Positions 42,776 through 52,349 of a stretch of 64,000 nt of DNA are shown here, piece by piece. The notes under the pieces are model-generated. The model ran no database searches, had not been told where the DNA came from, and saw only the letters and a program-made list of their open reading frames with translations. This DNA is from Fibrobacter sp. UBA7003 (GTDB taxonomy: Bacteria; Fibrobacterota; Fibrobacteria; Fibrobacterales; Fibrobacteraceae). Both the position numbers and the translations under genes were made by a program. The stretch is from positions 248,001 through 312,000 of the forward strand of contig DJXN01000012.1 of NCBI GenBank assembly GCA_002449765.1. The letters are read 5' to 3'. Every line of letters starts with the position of its first letter. Position 1 is the stretch's first letter.

Positions 42776-42783
42776 TACATTTG
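42776..42783 (+). promoter_or_regulatory. -7 element TACATTTG of ffh, leaderless type
   Basis: Seven bases (GCCTACT) separate it from the ffh ATG at 42791; no ribosome-binding site fits in between. Confidence 0.5.
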
Positions 42784-42790
42784 GCCTACT

Positions 42791-44149
42791 ATGTTTTCAC
42801 AATTGACCGACTCTCTAGAATCTACCCTCAAGAACCTGCGCGGGCAGGGCAAGCTCACCGAAGAAAACGTTGCCGAATCGCTGCGCGAAGTGCGCCGCGC
42901 CTTCCTCGAAGCAGACGTGAACTTCAACGTGACCCGCGACTTCGTGAAGGCCGTCAAGGAAAAAGCCCTCGGTAGCGAGGTTCTCAATTCCGTGACCCCC
43001 GGTCAACAGATTGTGAAAATCATCCACGACGAGCTTGTGGCCGTCATGGGTGGCGAAACCAAAGAAATCAACCTCTCCGGCCCCGCTCCGGTCGGCATCA
43101 TGATGGCGGGCCTCCAGGGTTCCGGCAAGACGACCTTCGCCGGCAAGATCGCCCTCTGGATGCGCAGCAAGAAGAAGAGGAAGCCGCTCCTCGTGGCAGC
43201 TGACGTGTACCGCCCGGCGGCAATCAAGCAATTGCAGGTACTCGGCAAGTCTATCGGCATCCCGGTCTACGAAGAAGGCCAGGGCGACCCGGTGGAAATT
43301 ATCAAGCACGGTTACCAGTACGCCAAGGACAACGGCTTCGACCTCGTGATTTACGATACCGCGGGCCGCCTGCAGATTGACGAAGAGCTGATGCAGGAAC
43401 TCGAGAAAGCTAAGGAAGCCGTCCACCCCGACGAAATCCTGTTCGTGGCCGACGCGATGATCGGTCAGGAAGCGGTGAACGTGGCCGAGACCTTCTGGCA
43501 GCGCCTCTCGTTTACGGGCGTGTGCCTCTCGAAGATGGACGGCGACACCCGCGGCGGTGCGGCCCTCAGCATCAAGAAGATGACGGGCGTGCCCATATGC
43601 TTTATCGGCGTGGGCGAAAAACTCCCCGACATCGAACTGTTCCACCCCGACCGCATGGCGAGCCGCATTCTCGGCATGGGCGATGTAGTGAGCCTCGTGG
43701 AAAAGGCACAGCAGGTCATTGACGAAAAGGATGCGAAGGACCTCAAGAAGAAGATTCTCAACAACACGTTCGACCTGAACGACTTCCTGAACCAGCTCCG
43801 CACCATCAAGAAGCTCGGCCGCATCAAGGATATCCTCGGGCTCATCCCGGGTTTGAACAAACTACCGCTCGACCAGATTGACGAGAAGCAGTTAGTTTAT
43901 GTGGAAGCCATCCTCAGCTCCATGACCCCGAAGGAAAGGAAGAAGCCGCAGATTCTGGACGGAAGCCGCAAGAACCGCATCGCGAAGGGTTCGGGCACCG
44001 AGATTTCGCGCGTGAACGCCGTGCTCAAGCAATACGACGACATGAAGGAAATGTTCAAGAAGGTGGGCGACATGGCCCGCAAGCAGAACAACGGCGGCCA
44101 GATTGGGTCTAACTATACGCCGCCTAAGGTCAAAAAGAAGAGAAAATAA
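42791..44149 (+). CDS. ffh: Signal recognition particle protein Ffh
   Basis: Binds signal sequences of membrane and exported proteins on the ribosome and delivers them to FtsY. 452 aa, normal. N domain about residues 1-90; G domain about 100-295 with GLQGSGKTTFAGKIA, DVYRPAAIKQL, DTAGRLQIDEELM and KMDGDTRGGAALS. The methionine-rich M domain runs from about 325 (FDLNDFLNQLRTIKKLGRIK) to the end and includes SRKNRIAKGSGTEISRVNAV, the 4.5S RNA-binding part. The 4.5S RNA gene itself was not found in the window. A strong hairpin follows the stop. Confidence 0.98.
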   Translation: MFSQLTDSLESTLKNLRGQGKLTEENVAESLREVRRAFLEADVNFNVTRDFVKAVKEKALGSEVLNSVTPGQQIVKIIHDELVAVMGGETKEINLSGPAPVGIMMAGLQGSGKTTFAGKIALWMRSKKKRKPLLVAADVYRPAAIKQLQVLGKSIGIPVYEEGQGDPVEIIKHGYQYAKDNGFDLVIYDTAGRLQIDEELMQELEKAKEAVHPDEILFVADAMIGQEAVNVAETFWQRLSFTGVCLSKMDGDTRGGAALSIKKMTGVPICFIGVGEKLPDIELFHPDRMASRILGMGDVVSLVEKAQQVIDEKDAKDLKKKILNNTFDLNDFLNQLRTIKKLGRIKDILGLIPGLNKLPLDQIDEKQLVYVEAILSSMTPKERKKPQILDGSRKNRIAKGSGTEISRVNAVLKQYDDMKEMFKKVGDMARKQNNGGQIGSNYTPPKVKKKRK

Positions 44150-44223
44150 CGACTAGGGAGGGGTTCTCCCTCGTAGGCAATTTCGGCGTTTTAGCGTAAA
44201 TAATTACAAAATGACCTAATTTT

Positions 44224-44266
44224 ACACTATATGAAAAAATTTTTCGTATAGTGTTTTCTTTTTTGT
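44224..44266 (+). terminator. Terminator downstream of ffh
   Basis: Long stem ACACTATA...TATAGTGT (44224-44231, 44247-44254) extended inward by GAAAAA/TTTTTC-type pairs, then TTTTCTTTTTT. It could alternatively be an operator for glnA, but the T-run favours a terminator. Confidence 0.7.
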
Positions 44267-44334
44267 AAGAAAAATGGTAGATTGTAGACAGCAATATTTT
44301 CAAAAAACGAAAAAACAACAAAAAAGGAAAATAA

Positions 44335-45834
44335 ATGGCATCTACCTCCTATTCCGCTAACGCGCTCGTCACGGCCCTCAAGAAACCCCGTGACAAATTC
44401 ACCAAGGAAGATATCAAGAAGTACATCTTCGACAACGGCATCCGCCACCTGAACTTCATGTATGCAGGCGGAGACGGCCGTCTCAAGACCCTCAACTTCG
44501 TCATCAACGATGCCGACTACCTGGACGAAATCCTCAGCTGCGGCGAACGCGTGGACGGCTCCTCGCTGTTCAGCTACATCGAGGCCTCTTCTTCCGACCT
44601 CTACGTGGTGCCGAAATTCTCCTCCGCATTCATGGACCCGTTTGCGGAACTCCCGACCCTCTGCCTGCTCTGCTCCTTCTTCAACAAGGACGGACAGCCG
44701 CTGGAATCTTCCCCGGAATACACGCTCCACAAGGCATGCGAAGCCTTCAAGAAGGAGACCGGCATGGAATTCCAGGCCATGGGCGAACTGGAATACTACG
44801 TGATTGCCGACGACATGGGCGAATTCCCGGCAGTGGACCAGAAGGGCTACCACGAATCCGCACCGTTCGCGAAGTTCAACGAGTTCCGCCAGCAGTGCAT
44901 GCTCTACATTGCACAGGCGGGCGGCCAGATCAAGTACGGCCACAGCGAAGTGGGCAATTTCACGCAAGACGGCAAGCTCTACGAGCAGAACGAAATCGAG
45001 TTCCTCCCCTGCGCCGCCGAAGATGCCGCCAACCAGCTCACCATCGCCAAGTGGATTATCCGTAACCTCGGCGCACAGCTCGGCCTCGACGTGACGTTTG
45101 CCCCGAAGATTACCGTTGGCAAGGCGGGTTCGGGCCTTCACATCCACATGCGCATCATGAAGGACGGCAACAACCAGATGCTCAAGAACGGCGTCATCAG
45201 CGAAACCGCCCGCCGCGCCATCGCCGGCATGATGAAACTCGCCCCGTCCATCACCGCGTTCGGCAACCAGAACCCGACATCTTACCTGCGCCTGGTGCCC
45301 CACCAGGAAGCCCCGACCAACGTGTGCTGGGGCGACCGCAACCGTTCCGTGCTCGTGCGCGTACCGCTCGGCTGGGCATCGAAGACCGACCTCTGCAAAA
45401 TCGCGAACCCGAACGAGAAGGGCACGAGCTACGACACGCACCAGAAGCAGACCGTGGAAATGCGTTCCCCGGATGCATCCGCCAACGTGTACCTGCTCAT
45501 GGCCGGCCTCTGCGTCGCCTGCCGCTACGGCCTCTCCCTCAAGGACGGCCTGAAGGTGGCCGAACAGACCTACGTGAACGTGAACATCCACAAGAAGGAA
45601 AACGCGAAGCTGTTGAGCAAGCTCGACACTCTGCCGGACAGCTGCTGGGCATCTGCCGACTGCCTTGCCAAGCAGAGGAAGGTGTACGAGGAATTCGGCG
45701 TGTTCAGCCCCGCCATGATCGACGGCATCATGGCCCAGCTCAAGGCCTTCAAGGACAAGACGCTCCGCGCCCAGGTCACGAAGTCCAAGACCGCCATGCA
45801 GAAGCTCGTGAAGACGTACTTCTACTGCGGCTAA
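44335..45834 (+). CDS. glnA: Glutamine synthetase, divergent type without the adenylylation site
   Basis: 499 aa. Makes glutamine from glutamate, ammonia and ATP. Catalytic parts: GELEYYVIADD (metal-binding Glu), EQNEIEFLPCAAEDAANQ, FAPKITVGKAGSGLHIHMRI (the family's GSGMHxH) and APTNVCWGDRNRSVLVRVPL (RNRS motif). Compared with ordinary type I enzymes the middle is altered and has a short insertion (HSEVGNFTQDGKLYE). The C-terminal NLYDLP adenylylation loop is absent, so GlnE-type control is unlikely. AAGGA stands before the ATG. Related enzymes such as gamma-glutamylamine synthetases cannot be fully excluded. Confidence 0.85.
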   Translation: MASTSYSANALVTALKKPRDKFTKEDIKKYIFDNGIRHLNFMYAGGDGRLKTLNFVINDADYLDEILSCGERVDGSSLFSYIEASSSDLYVVPKFSSAFMDPFAELPTLCLLCSFFNKDGQPLESSPEYTLHKACEAFKKETGMEFQAMGELEYYVIADDMGEFPAVDQKGYHESAPFAKFNEFRQQCMLYIAQAGGQIKYGHSEVGNFTQDGKLYEQNEIEFLPCAAEDAANQLTIAKWIIRNLGAQLGLDVTFAPKITVGKAGSGLHIHMRIMKDGNNQMLKNGVISETARRAIAGMMKLAPSITAFGNQNPTSYLRLVPHQEAPTNVCWGDRNRSVLVRVPLGWASKTDLCKIANPNEKGTSYDTHQKQTVEMRSPDASANVYLLMAGLCVACRYGLSLKDGLKVAEQTYVNVNIHKKENAKLLSKLDTLPDSCWASADCLAKQRKVYEEFGVFSPAMIDGIMAQLKAFKDKTLRAQVTKSKTAMQKLVKTYFYCG

Positions 45835-45858
45835 TACATCGCGCGCAATTTCAAAACA

Positions 45859-45888
45859 GGGTTCCGGTTTTTACCGGGACCCTTTCTT
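45859..45888. terminator. Bidirectional terminator between glnA and priA
   Basis: Hairpin GGGTTCCGG / CCGGGACCC (45859-45867 and 45874-45882, one mismatch) followed by TTTCTTT, in the gap between two convergent genes. Confidence 0.75.
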
Positions 45889-47954
45889 TATTCGATTTCC
45901 ACCTTGATATCCACGCCAGGGAACACGGGTTTCGGCGCGTTCACGACAGGCGAAAGGATTCGGCGCACCGCCGAGAGGTCGTTCGACTTCAGGTACAGTT
46001 TTACCCAGCGAACGTTCTGCACCACGGGGATAAACGCATCCACCGGGCCCATGACCATCAGGCTCTTTTCGGCGCGGCAAAGCGCTTCCACGCGGGCGAC
46101 AGCATCGCGCAGGGCGCCCTCGTCACGGCTCCCGAAGGAGACCTCCACCATTTTGCAGAACGGCGGATAGAATGCATCCTTGCGGTCGCGGGTTTCCATC
46201 TCGGCAAAGCCCGCAAAATCGTGGTGGAGCGCGAAGTTCATCACCGGCTCGTTCGGGTTCTGCGTCTGGATTAGCACGCGGCCCGTACCCCCGGCACGGC
46301 CCGCTCGCCCCGCCGTCTGGCTCAGCAACTGGAACAGCCGCTCCGTACTGCGGAAATCGGGCATCCCGAAACCGCTGTCGGCACCCACGACGCCCACGAG
46401 TTTCACGCCCGGAAAATCATGGCCCTTCGCGACCATCTGCGTGCCGAGCAGAATGTTGTATTCGCCCTTCCGGAACGATTCCAGAATCTTCTCGACCGAG
46501 CCCACGTTCTGCGTGGTATCGCGGTCCATGCGCACAATCTTTGCATCCGGCACCCACTCCAGGATTTCTTCCTCAAGCTTTTCGATGGCTCCACCGACGA
46601 ACTCGTATGTTTCGGCCCCGCAGGCACGACACGGCGTGTTCACCGGGTAAAGCAGCCCGCAGTAGTGACACAGCAGGGAATTGTACTGCCTGTGGTAAAC
46701 GAGCGGCACATGGCAGTTCTTGCAGTAGAGCGTCTCGCCGCATTCCCCGCAAATGCGGACCTTGGAATACCCGCGACGGTTCATGAGCACAATCGCCTGG
46801 TCGCCATCCGCAACGCACTTCACGAGGGCGTCGCGCAAATCGGGCGACATGAGGATTCCCTTCTGCTGGCGGACCTTCCCCATATCGACGATGCTCACCT
46901 CGGGCAGGCTCGCCGACGTCGCGCGTTTCTGCAACTTGAGGTATTTTAATTTATCTGTACTTGCGTTATGGAAAGTCTCGATGCACGGGGTCGCACTCCC
47001 GAGTACCACGAGCGCCCCGTACTTGTAGGCCAGGTGGAACGCGAGTTCGCGGGTATGGTAGCGCGGGGCGGGGTCCTGCTGCTTGAATGAGGAATCGTGC
47101 TCCTCGTCGAGAATGACGACATCGAAATCGAACGGTGCAAGTATCGCGCTCCGGGTCCCGAGAACCACACGCGCGCTCCCTTCCAGAATCGAGACGAAGG
47201 ATTCGCGCCGCTTCGGGGCGGAGAGCGCCGAGTGCAGCACGTGCACGGGCACCCGCAAAAAGTCCTCGAACCGGCCCGCCGTCTGCGGGGTGAGCCCGAT
47301 TTCGGGAACGAGAATCAAGACCTTCTTGCCACGGCACAACGCCTCGTAGGCAAGTTCCTGGTACACGCGCGTCTTGCCCGAACCGGTCACGCCATGCAAG
47401 AGCGAGCCCCGGAAGCCCGTACCCGAAAGGTCGGACACGAGCGAGTCGAGCGCCACCCGCTGTTCGTCGGTAAGCGGAGGCACGTCGGGGCGCGCGGGCA
47501 TCTGGGCAGCCGCACCTTCCTCGCCAGAACGTTCCGTCTCCCGCGCCGCAAGCGCATCGAGATACTTCCCGAAATCGGCAGGCCAAAAGACATCCAGCGC
47601 CTTCATCGGTGTGCATATATAATAACGTGCCACCCACTCGAGCGATTCCATGTACCGTTCGCTAAAAACGTAGCCCGACGCATGCGGGTAGGCGCACCGC
47701 ACGTTGAACGCGGGCCTTTCCGCATGCACCTTCGCGACAACCGCAAGCGATGGCGCCTTGCGTGTGGCAAACTGCACCCAGACCACGCTCCCCCGCCGGA
47801 TTTCAGGGCCAGCGAACAGCCCGGAGGGCACCCCGTAGGTATAGACGGAGGGCGCCTGCGGGATATAGACCTCGCAGAACCGCTCCAGGGTTTCCGGGGC
47901 GCATTTGACCCGAATTTGCTCGGGCGCTTCCGTTTTGGGTATGCGTTTTGCCAT
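45888..47954 (-). CDS. priA: Primosomal protein N', replication restart helicase
   Basis: Rebuilds stalled replication forks by loading DnaB. The start at 47954 (MAKRIPKTEAPEQIRVKCAP) is chosen over one 54 bases upstream because it lies 8 bases after a TATCTTTG element and a GGGG stretch; it gives 688 aa. Walker A HGVTGSGKTRVYQEL (about residues 187-201), DEEH box VILDEEHDSSFKQ, RYHTRELAFHLAY and late GRAGRAGGTGRVLIQTQ fit superfamily 2. The zinc-binding Cys pairs are CGECGETLYCKNC and LLCHYCGLLYPVNTPCRACG. Convergent with glnA. Confidence 0.95.
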   Translation of the reverse strand: MAKRIPKTEAPEQIRVKCAPETLERFCEVYIPQAPSVYTYGVPSGLFAGPEIRRGSVVWVQFATRKAPSLAVVAKVHAERPAFNVRCAYPHASGYVFSERYMESLEWVARYYICTPMKALDVFWPADFGKYLDALAARETERSGEEGAAAQMPARPDVPPLTDEQRVALDSLVSDLSGTGFRGSLLHGVTGSGKTRVYQELAYEALCRGKKVLILVPEIGLTPQTAGRFEDFLRVPVHVLHSALSAPKRRESFVSILEGSARVVLGTRSAILAPFDFDVVILDEEHDSSFKQQDPAPRYHTRELAFHLAYKYGALVVLGSATPCIETFHNASTDKLKYLKLQKRATSASLPEVSIVDMGKVRQQKGILMSPDLRDALVKCVADGDQAIVLMNRRGYSKVRICGECGETLYCKNCHVPLVYHRQYNSLLCHYCGLLYPVNTPCRACGAETYEFVGGAIEKLEEEILEWVPDAKIVRMDRDTTQNVGSVEKILESFRKGEYNILLGTQMVAKGHDFPGVKLVGVVGADSGFGMPDFRSTERLFQLLSQTAGRAGRAGGTGRVLIQTQNPNEPVMNFALHHDFAGFAEMETRDRKDAFYPPFCKMVEVSFGSRDEGALRDAVARVEALCRAEKSLMVMGPVDAFIPVVQNVRWVKLYLKSNDLSAVRRILSPVVNAPKPVFPGVDIKVEIE

Positions 47955-47962
47955 TTTACCCC

Positions 47963-47970
47963 CAAAGATA
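47963..47970 (-). promoter_or_regulatory. -7 element TATCTTTG of priA
   Basis: Eight bases (GGGGTAAA) before the ATG at 47954. The GGGG could still serve as a ribosome-binding site, so the leaderless reading is less certain here. Confidence 0.4.
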
Positions 47971-48100
47971 GGTAAAGACAGCCCTATTTCAGCCCCCTTT
48001 ATTGCCAAAAAATCGCCATTTTCTTAAACGTTCTCTTATCTTTTTATTTAGATTATGATATACGAACCTTAACCGGTTCGTCCACCTATTGGAGATTTTT

Positions 48101-50995
48101 ATGAGCTTATTGGACGCATTTAAACCGAAATGGCAGAATTCCAACCCCGAAAAGCGCATGGAGGCCGTCACCGAGATGGATCCGCGCGAACAGAGCACCC
48201 TGGAACGAATCGCCCTTTCCGATGATGATAGTAGCGTAAGGACCGCAGCCGTAAAGAAGTTGACGATTATCCCGTCACTCGCTGCAATTTCGAAGAAGGA
48301 CAGCGAGGCCGGCATCCGCCGCCTGGCTGAAACGCGCTACTTCGAAGAGGTCGCCAAGAAGCTCAAGGATTTCCGCGAACCCGCAAACGAAGAGGTCCTC
48401 CATTTCATCGACGAACTGAAAGACACGCGCTACGCCGACGAACTCGCCAAGTCCCTGCCCAGTTCCGAGCTCCGCCTCGAACTCATCAAGAAGACGGGCA
48501 AGGTGAACGTGCTCGTCCTCGCCGCGAACAGGGACGCCAAGGAAGACATCGCGAAGGCTGCCGTCGAACGCATCGAGTCCGAAGCTTCGCTCACCGACAT
48601 CTCCAAGAATTCCAAGCATTCCTCCGTCCGTAAAATTGCCGCCGAGAAGCTCCGCGTCAAGAGGGAAACCGAAGACGGCGGCCGCAAGGCTGCAGCTCTC
48701 CTTGCCGGCAAGAGGAACGCGCTCGTCCAGCAGGCCCACCATTTCGCCGCCCAGAAGGATCCGCTCGCCGTCAAGCCGCAGTTCGACGCCCTGATGCAGG
48801 AAGCTAGGACCTTGGGCATGGGTCCGGACCAGGCGACCCTCGACGAAATCTACGCAAGTTTCATCAAGTTTGTGAACGAGGCCGACGCAGCACGTATCGC
48901 CGCCGAAAAGGCTGAAGCCGAAAAGGCAGAAAAGCGCACGCACCTCACCCAGACGCTCGAAGAAGTCGAAAGCATCCTCGATAGCGAGAACGCCGCCGAA
49001 AAGGCAGACCGCATCGCCGAAATCATCGACGAATGGAACGCACAGAAATCCATCATGGATGCCGCAAGCGTGAAGCGTTTCAACCTGGCACTCGTTCGCA
49101 GCCAGGAGCTCAAGAAGCAGGATCAGCCTGCCGAAGGCGAAAACCCTGCAGCGGCGACGGACGAGACCCAGGCACGCACCCAGCTGCTCGACATGCTCCG
49201 CGCTCTCGCCGACACCGACGCAAACGAAACCACTTCCAAGCACCTCCACGGAATCGTCCGCGACTGGGAGAAGCTCCCGCTGCTCGAAGGTGAAGACCCA
49301 ATCCTGCAGACCTACAATTCGCTGCGCAACAAGCTCAAGGAAAAGATTTCCGCATTCGAGGATTCCGCACAAAAGACCTTCGAAGAAAATTCCGCCAAGC
49401 TCCGCGCCCTCATCGACCGCGTCAAGTCGTTCGACGAAAACGACGACTTCAAGGTCATCAGCCAGAAGCTCCGCGAAGCCTTCCAGGAATGGAAGACGAT
49501 TGTCGGCGAGCAGAAGTTCAAGTACCACGACCTGTGGCTCGAATACAAGTCCGCCACCGAACGCTTCCAGGAAATGCGCCAGTGGGAATCCTGGCACAAC
49601 GAAAAAGACCGTGCCACCGTCCTCGAAGAGATGGAAATGCTCGCGAAGGAGCCCGGCAGCCAGGATGTCCTCGACAAGCTGCGCGAATACAGCAACAAGT
49701 GGAAGAACATCGGTCCCGTCTCCGCCGCGAAGTTTACCGAATTCCGCGACAAGTTCCAGACCCTGTTCGAACAGATTAAGCAGAACTGCGCCCCCTTCAT
49801 CGAAGAGCGCATGGCCGAACGCGTCAAGAACCTCGCCGACAAGGAAGCCCTCTGCCAGAAGGTAGACGAACTTGTCGCAAACACCGAGATGTTCTGGAAG
49901 GACAAGTACAAGGCCATGCAGGAGATCCAGGAATCCTGGAAGAACATCGGCATGGTACCCAAGGAAAACCTGAACGCCCTCATGGAGCGCTTCAAGGCAT
50001 CGACCGGTGCATTCTTCGCCCAGTACAAGGAAAGCCTCAAGCAGGAAGACCAGAACCGCGAAGCGAACCTCGAAAAGAAGCTCAAGCTTTGCGAACAGGC
50101 CGAGGCGCTGCAGGAATCTTCCGACTGGAACGCAACTTCGAATAAGTTAAAGCAACTGCAGGACATGTGGAAGGCGACAGGGCCCGTGCCCAAGAGCAAG
50201 TCCGAAGAAGTCTGGACACGCTTCCGCAAGGCATGCGACTCCTTCTTCGAAAAGAAGCGCGCCCACTTCGAGACGCTCGACGCCTCCAAGCAGGAAAACC
50301 TCACCAAGAAAACGGCCCTTTGCGACAAGCTCGACACCATCGACGTAAGCAACATTACGCCCGAAGTCGTTGAACAGGTCAAGGCCATCGACGAGGAATG
50401 GAAGTCCATCGGCATGATTCCGAAGGAATCCATCGAGAGCATCAACGAACGCTTCAACAGCAAGATGAACCAGTTCATCTCGGCCCAGGCCGCGACCGAC
50501 GAGGCCCTCAGCAAGCAGCTCGCCAAGATCAAGGCTCAGAAGCAGGAAATGATCGAGAAGGTGAAGCAGTTTGCCGAAAGCGCTGGCAGCAACCAGCTGG
50601 CCGACGCCGTGCGCGACCTCCAGAAGGACTGGCGCACCATCGGTTCCTGCGGCATCGAGGATACGGAACTCTACAAGGCGTTCCGCGAAGCCTGCGACGA
50701 CTTCTTCACCCGCCGCCGCGACCAGCTCGACATCCAGGAACAGGCCCGCCAGAACAACCTCCAGAAGAAGGTGCTGCTCTGCGAACAGGCAGAAGCCCTC
50801 CTCGAAGGCCTGAGCGACGCGACCGTCGGCGAGGCCATGAACAAGGTCAAGCACCTGCGCCGCCTGTGGAAGGACGTGGGAGCAGTGCCGCGCGAGCAGA
50901 GCGACAAGGTCTGGAAACGCTTCAACGGAGCATGCGACAAGGTGTTCGCGTTCGGCCGCAAGGACGAACCCGCAGCACCGAGCAATCCAGCATAA
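48101..50995 (+). CDS. Large DUF349-repeat protein
   Basis: 964 aa from the ATG at 48101 (MSLLDAFKPKWQNSNPEKRM), which has GGAG upstream. The N-terminal about 200 residues are HEAT-like short helices (ERIALSDDDSSVRTAAVKKL). The rest is a series of DUF349 units, each about 70 residues with the Trp-containing pattern (W)K.IG.VP: for instance EYSNKWKNIGPVSAAKFTEF, then IQESWKNIGMVPKENLNALM, DMWKATGPVPKSKSEEVWTR, EEWKSIGMIPKESIESINER and RRLWKDVGAVPREQSDKVWK. Highly charged coiled-coil. The family's function is unknown; it is widespread in Bacteroidota relatives. Single-gene unit with its own terminator. Confidence 0.88.
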   Translation: MSLLDAFKPKWQNSNPEKRMEAVTEMDPREQSTLERIALSDDDSSVRTAAVKKLTIIPSLAAISKKDSEAGIRRLAETRYFEEVAKKLKDFREPANEEVLHFIDELKDTRYADELAKSLPSSELRLELIKKTGKVNVLVLAANRDAKEDIAKAAVERIESEASLTDISKNSKHSSVRKIAAEKLRVKRETEDGGRKAAALLAGKRNALVQQAHHFAAQKDPLAVKPQFDALMQEARTLGMGPDQATLDEIYASFIKFVNEADAARIAAEKAEAEKAEKRTHLTQTLEEVESILDSENAAEKADRIAEIIDEWNAQKSIMDAASVKRFNLALVRSQELKKQDQPAEGENPAAATDETQARTQLLDMLRALADTDANETTSKHLHGIVRDWEKLPLLEGEDPILQTYNSLRNKLKEKISAFEDSAQKTFEENSAKLRALIDRVKSFDENDDFKVISQKLREAFQEWKTIVGEQKFKYHDLWLEYKSATERFQEMRQWESWHNEKDRATVLEEMEMLAKEPGSQDVLDKLREYSNKWKNIGPVSAAKFTEFRDKFQTLFEQIKQNCAPFIEERMAERVKNLADKEALCQKVDELVANTEMFWKDKYKAMQEIQESWKNIGMVPKENLNALMERFKASTGAFFAQYKESLKQEDQNREANLEKKLKLCEQAEALQESSDWNATSNKLKQLQDMWKATGPVPKSKSEEVWTRFRKACDSFFEKKRAHFETLDASKQENLTKKTALCDKLDTIDVSNITPEVVEQVKAIDEEWKSIGMIPKESIESINERFNSKMNQFISAQAATDEALSKQLAKIKAQKQEMIEKVKQFAESAGSNQLADAVRDLQKDWRTIGSCGIEDTELYKAFREACDDFFTRRRDQLDIQEQARQNNLQKKVLLCEQAEALLEGLSDATVGEAMNKVKHLRRLWKDVGAVPREQSDKVWKRFNGACDKVFAFGRKDEPAAPSNPA

Positions 50996-51023
50996 AGCGC
51001 GGTAAGCAACGAAACAGGATTTA

Positions 51024-51049
51024 GGGATGGCACAACCGCCATCCCTTTT
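51024..51049 (+). terminator. Terminator of the DUF349 gene
   Basis: Perfect stem GGGATGG / CCATCCC (51024-51030 and 51039-51045) followed by TTTT. An upstream ATG of the tsaC frame (51027) lies inside this hairpin, which argues against its use. Confidence 0.85.
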
Positions 51050-51050
51050 C

Positions 51051-51058
51051 TATTTTTG
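51051..51058 (+). promoter_or_regulatory. -7 element TATTTTTG of tsaC, leaderless type
   Basis: Seven bases (TGCCATA) before the chosen ATG at 51066, directly after the preceding terminator. Confidence 0.45.
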
Positions 51059-51065
51059 TGCCATA

Positions 51066-52031
51066 ATGAAGTTCCCCCCTTGGACAAGCGTTTCAGAAGC
51101 CGCCAGGCTCCTCAAGGAAGGCGAAGTGGTCGCCATCCCGACAGAGACCGTCTATGGGCTTGCGGGGAACGCATACAATCCCGAAGCGCTCGCGAAGATT
51201 TTCGCCGCGAAGGAACGGCCCACGTTCGACCCGCTTATCGTGCATATTGCCGACATCGCGGAACTGGAGAACGTCGCCCGCGATATTCCCGATGCCGCAT
51301 ACCGGCTGGCAGAAGCCTTCTGGCCCGGGCCGATGACCATCATCCTCCCCAAGAAGGACTGCATCCCCGACCTTTGCACGAGCGGGCTGCCCTCGGTGGC
51401 GGTAAGGTTCCCGAGCCACCCCGTAGCGCAGGCGATTATCAAGGAATCGGGACTCCCGCTTGCGGCCCCGAGCGCAAACCTGTTCAAGCACGTGAGCCCC
51501 ACCACCGCGGAACACGTGGCTGCGCAACTCGCCGACCGCATCGCGGGCATCGTCGATGGCGGCCCCTGCAGCGTCGGGGTTGAAAGCTCCATCATATCGC
51601 TCGCGGGAAAAACGCCCACGGTACTGCGCCCGGGTGCGATTACGCCCGAGATGTTCGCGAAGGTTCTCGGCAATGTCGCCGTCAAGGAATCCACATCCAA
51701 GCCCGGGCAGGCCATGCAGGCACCGGGCCAGTGCGACACGCATTACCGCCCGCAGGTGCCGCTGTACTTCGGCGAAGTACCCGCAGGCTACAAGCTGCCG
51801 GAGCGAACCGTACGCATCGCGTTCGGTAACCAGGCCGGAGCAATCCCCGCCACAGTGAACTTGTCTGCAACGGGTGATATGACCGAGGCGACCGCAAGGC
51901 TATACGCCTACATGCACGACCTGGATACGCCCGATTACGACTTGATTCTCGTGGACCCGATACCCAACAAGGGAATCGGCATCGCCCTGAACGACCGCCT
52001 GAAGCGCGCCAGTATCAAGGCTCTCCCGTAA
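51066..52031 (+). CDS. tsaC: L-threonylcarbamoyladenylate synthase, Sua5 type
   Basis: Makes the threonylcarbamoyl-AMP used for t6A37 in tRNAs that read ANN codons. 321 aa from 51066, the length of the two-domain Sua5 form. The YrdC domain (about residues 10-195) has GEVVAIPTETVYGLAGNAYN, AKERPTFDPLIVHI, FWPGPMTIILPKKD and the AAPSANLFKHVSPTTAEHV stretch. The Sua5 C-terminal domain follows after PTVLRPGAITPEMF and GQCDTHYRPQVPLY. The start was chosen because the upstream ATG is within a terminator and a -7 element lies just before 51066. Confidence 0.93.
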   Translation: MKFPPWTSVSEAARLLKEGEVVAIPTETVYGLAGNAYNPEALAKIFAAKERPTFDPLIVHIADIAELENVARDIPDAAYRLAEAFWPGPMTIILPKKDCIPDLCTSGLPSVAVRFPSHPVAQAIIKESGLPLAAPSANLFKHVSPTTAEHVAAQLADRIAGIVDGGPCSVGVESSIISLAGKTPTVLRPGAITPEMFAKVLGNVAVKESTSKPGQAMQAPGQCDTHYRPQVPLYFGEVPAGYKLPERTVRIAFGNQAGAIPATVNLSATGDMTEATARLYAYMHDLDTPDYDLILVDPIPNKGIGIALNDRLKRASIKALP

Positions 52032-52037
52032 AAAAAA

Positions 52038-52075
52038 CGGCCAAAACGAAACATTTTCGCGTTTTGATCGTTTTT
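52038..52075 (+). terminator. Terminator of tsaC
   Basis: Stem CGgcCAAAACG / CGTTTTGatCG (52038-52048 and 52060-52070) followed by TTTTT, seven bases after the stop codon. Confidence 0.7.
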
Positions 52076-52158
52076 ATAGGTAGGCGAGTCCGCAACGGCA
52101 GGGGCTTGCGTTTACGGAGATGGTTTAGTTATATTATTTGAAAGCACAGGAGCATGGC

Positions 52159-52344
52159 ATGACGACGAAGGAAGATTACGAATGCTGGGCCGCCGGAAAG
52201 ATCATTGCTGCTGAGGCTAAAGGTGAAGCTCGTGGCGAATCCAAAGGTCATGCAGATGCTATTGGCATCCTGAAAGACATGGGGTTTCCCGCAGAACAGA
52301 TTGCCGAGGTTCAAGCAAGGCTTGACGCTAAAGCAACGAAATAG
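52159..52344 (+). pseudogene. C-terminal remnant of an Rpn-family nuclease
   Basis: 61 codons from an ATG with AGGAG upstream. The sequence KGEARGESKGHADAIGILKD followed by MGFPAEQIAEVQARL is the typical tail of Rpn (PDDEXK transposase-like) recombination-promoting nucleases. The about 200-residue catalytic part is missing, and nothing upstream to the tsaC terminator encodes it. It is either a decayed gene or a short protein made from the tail alone; such short forms have been described for Rpn genes. Confidence 0.6.
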
Positions 52345-52349
52345 CCGCC

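Noticed and set aside
51027..51065. ATG at 51027 as the tsaC start
   Set aside because: It lies inside the terminator hairpin of the preceding gene; 51066 fits the family and the -7 element.
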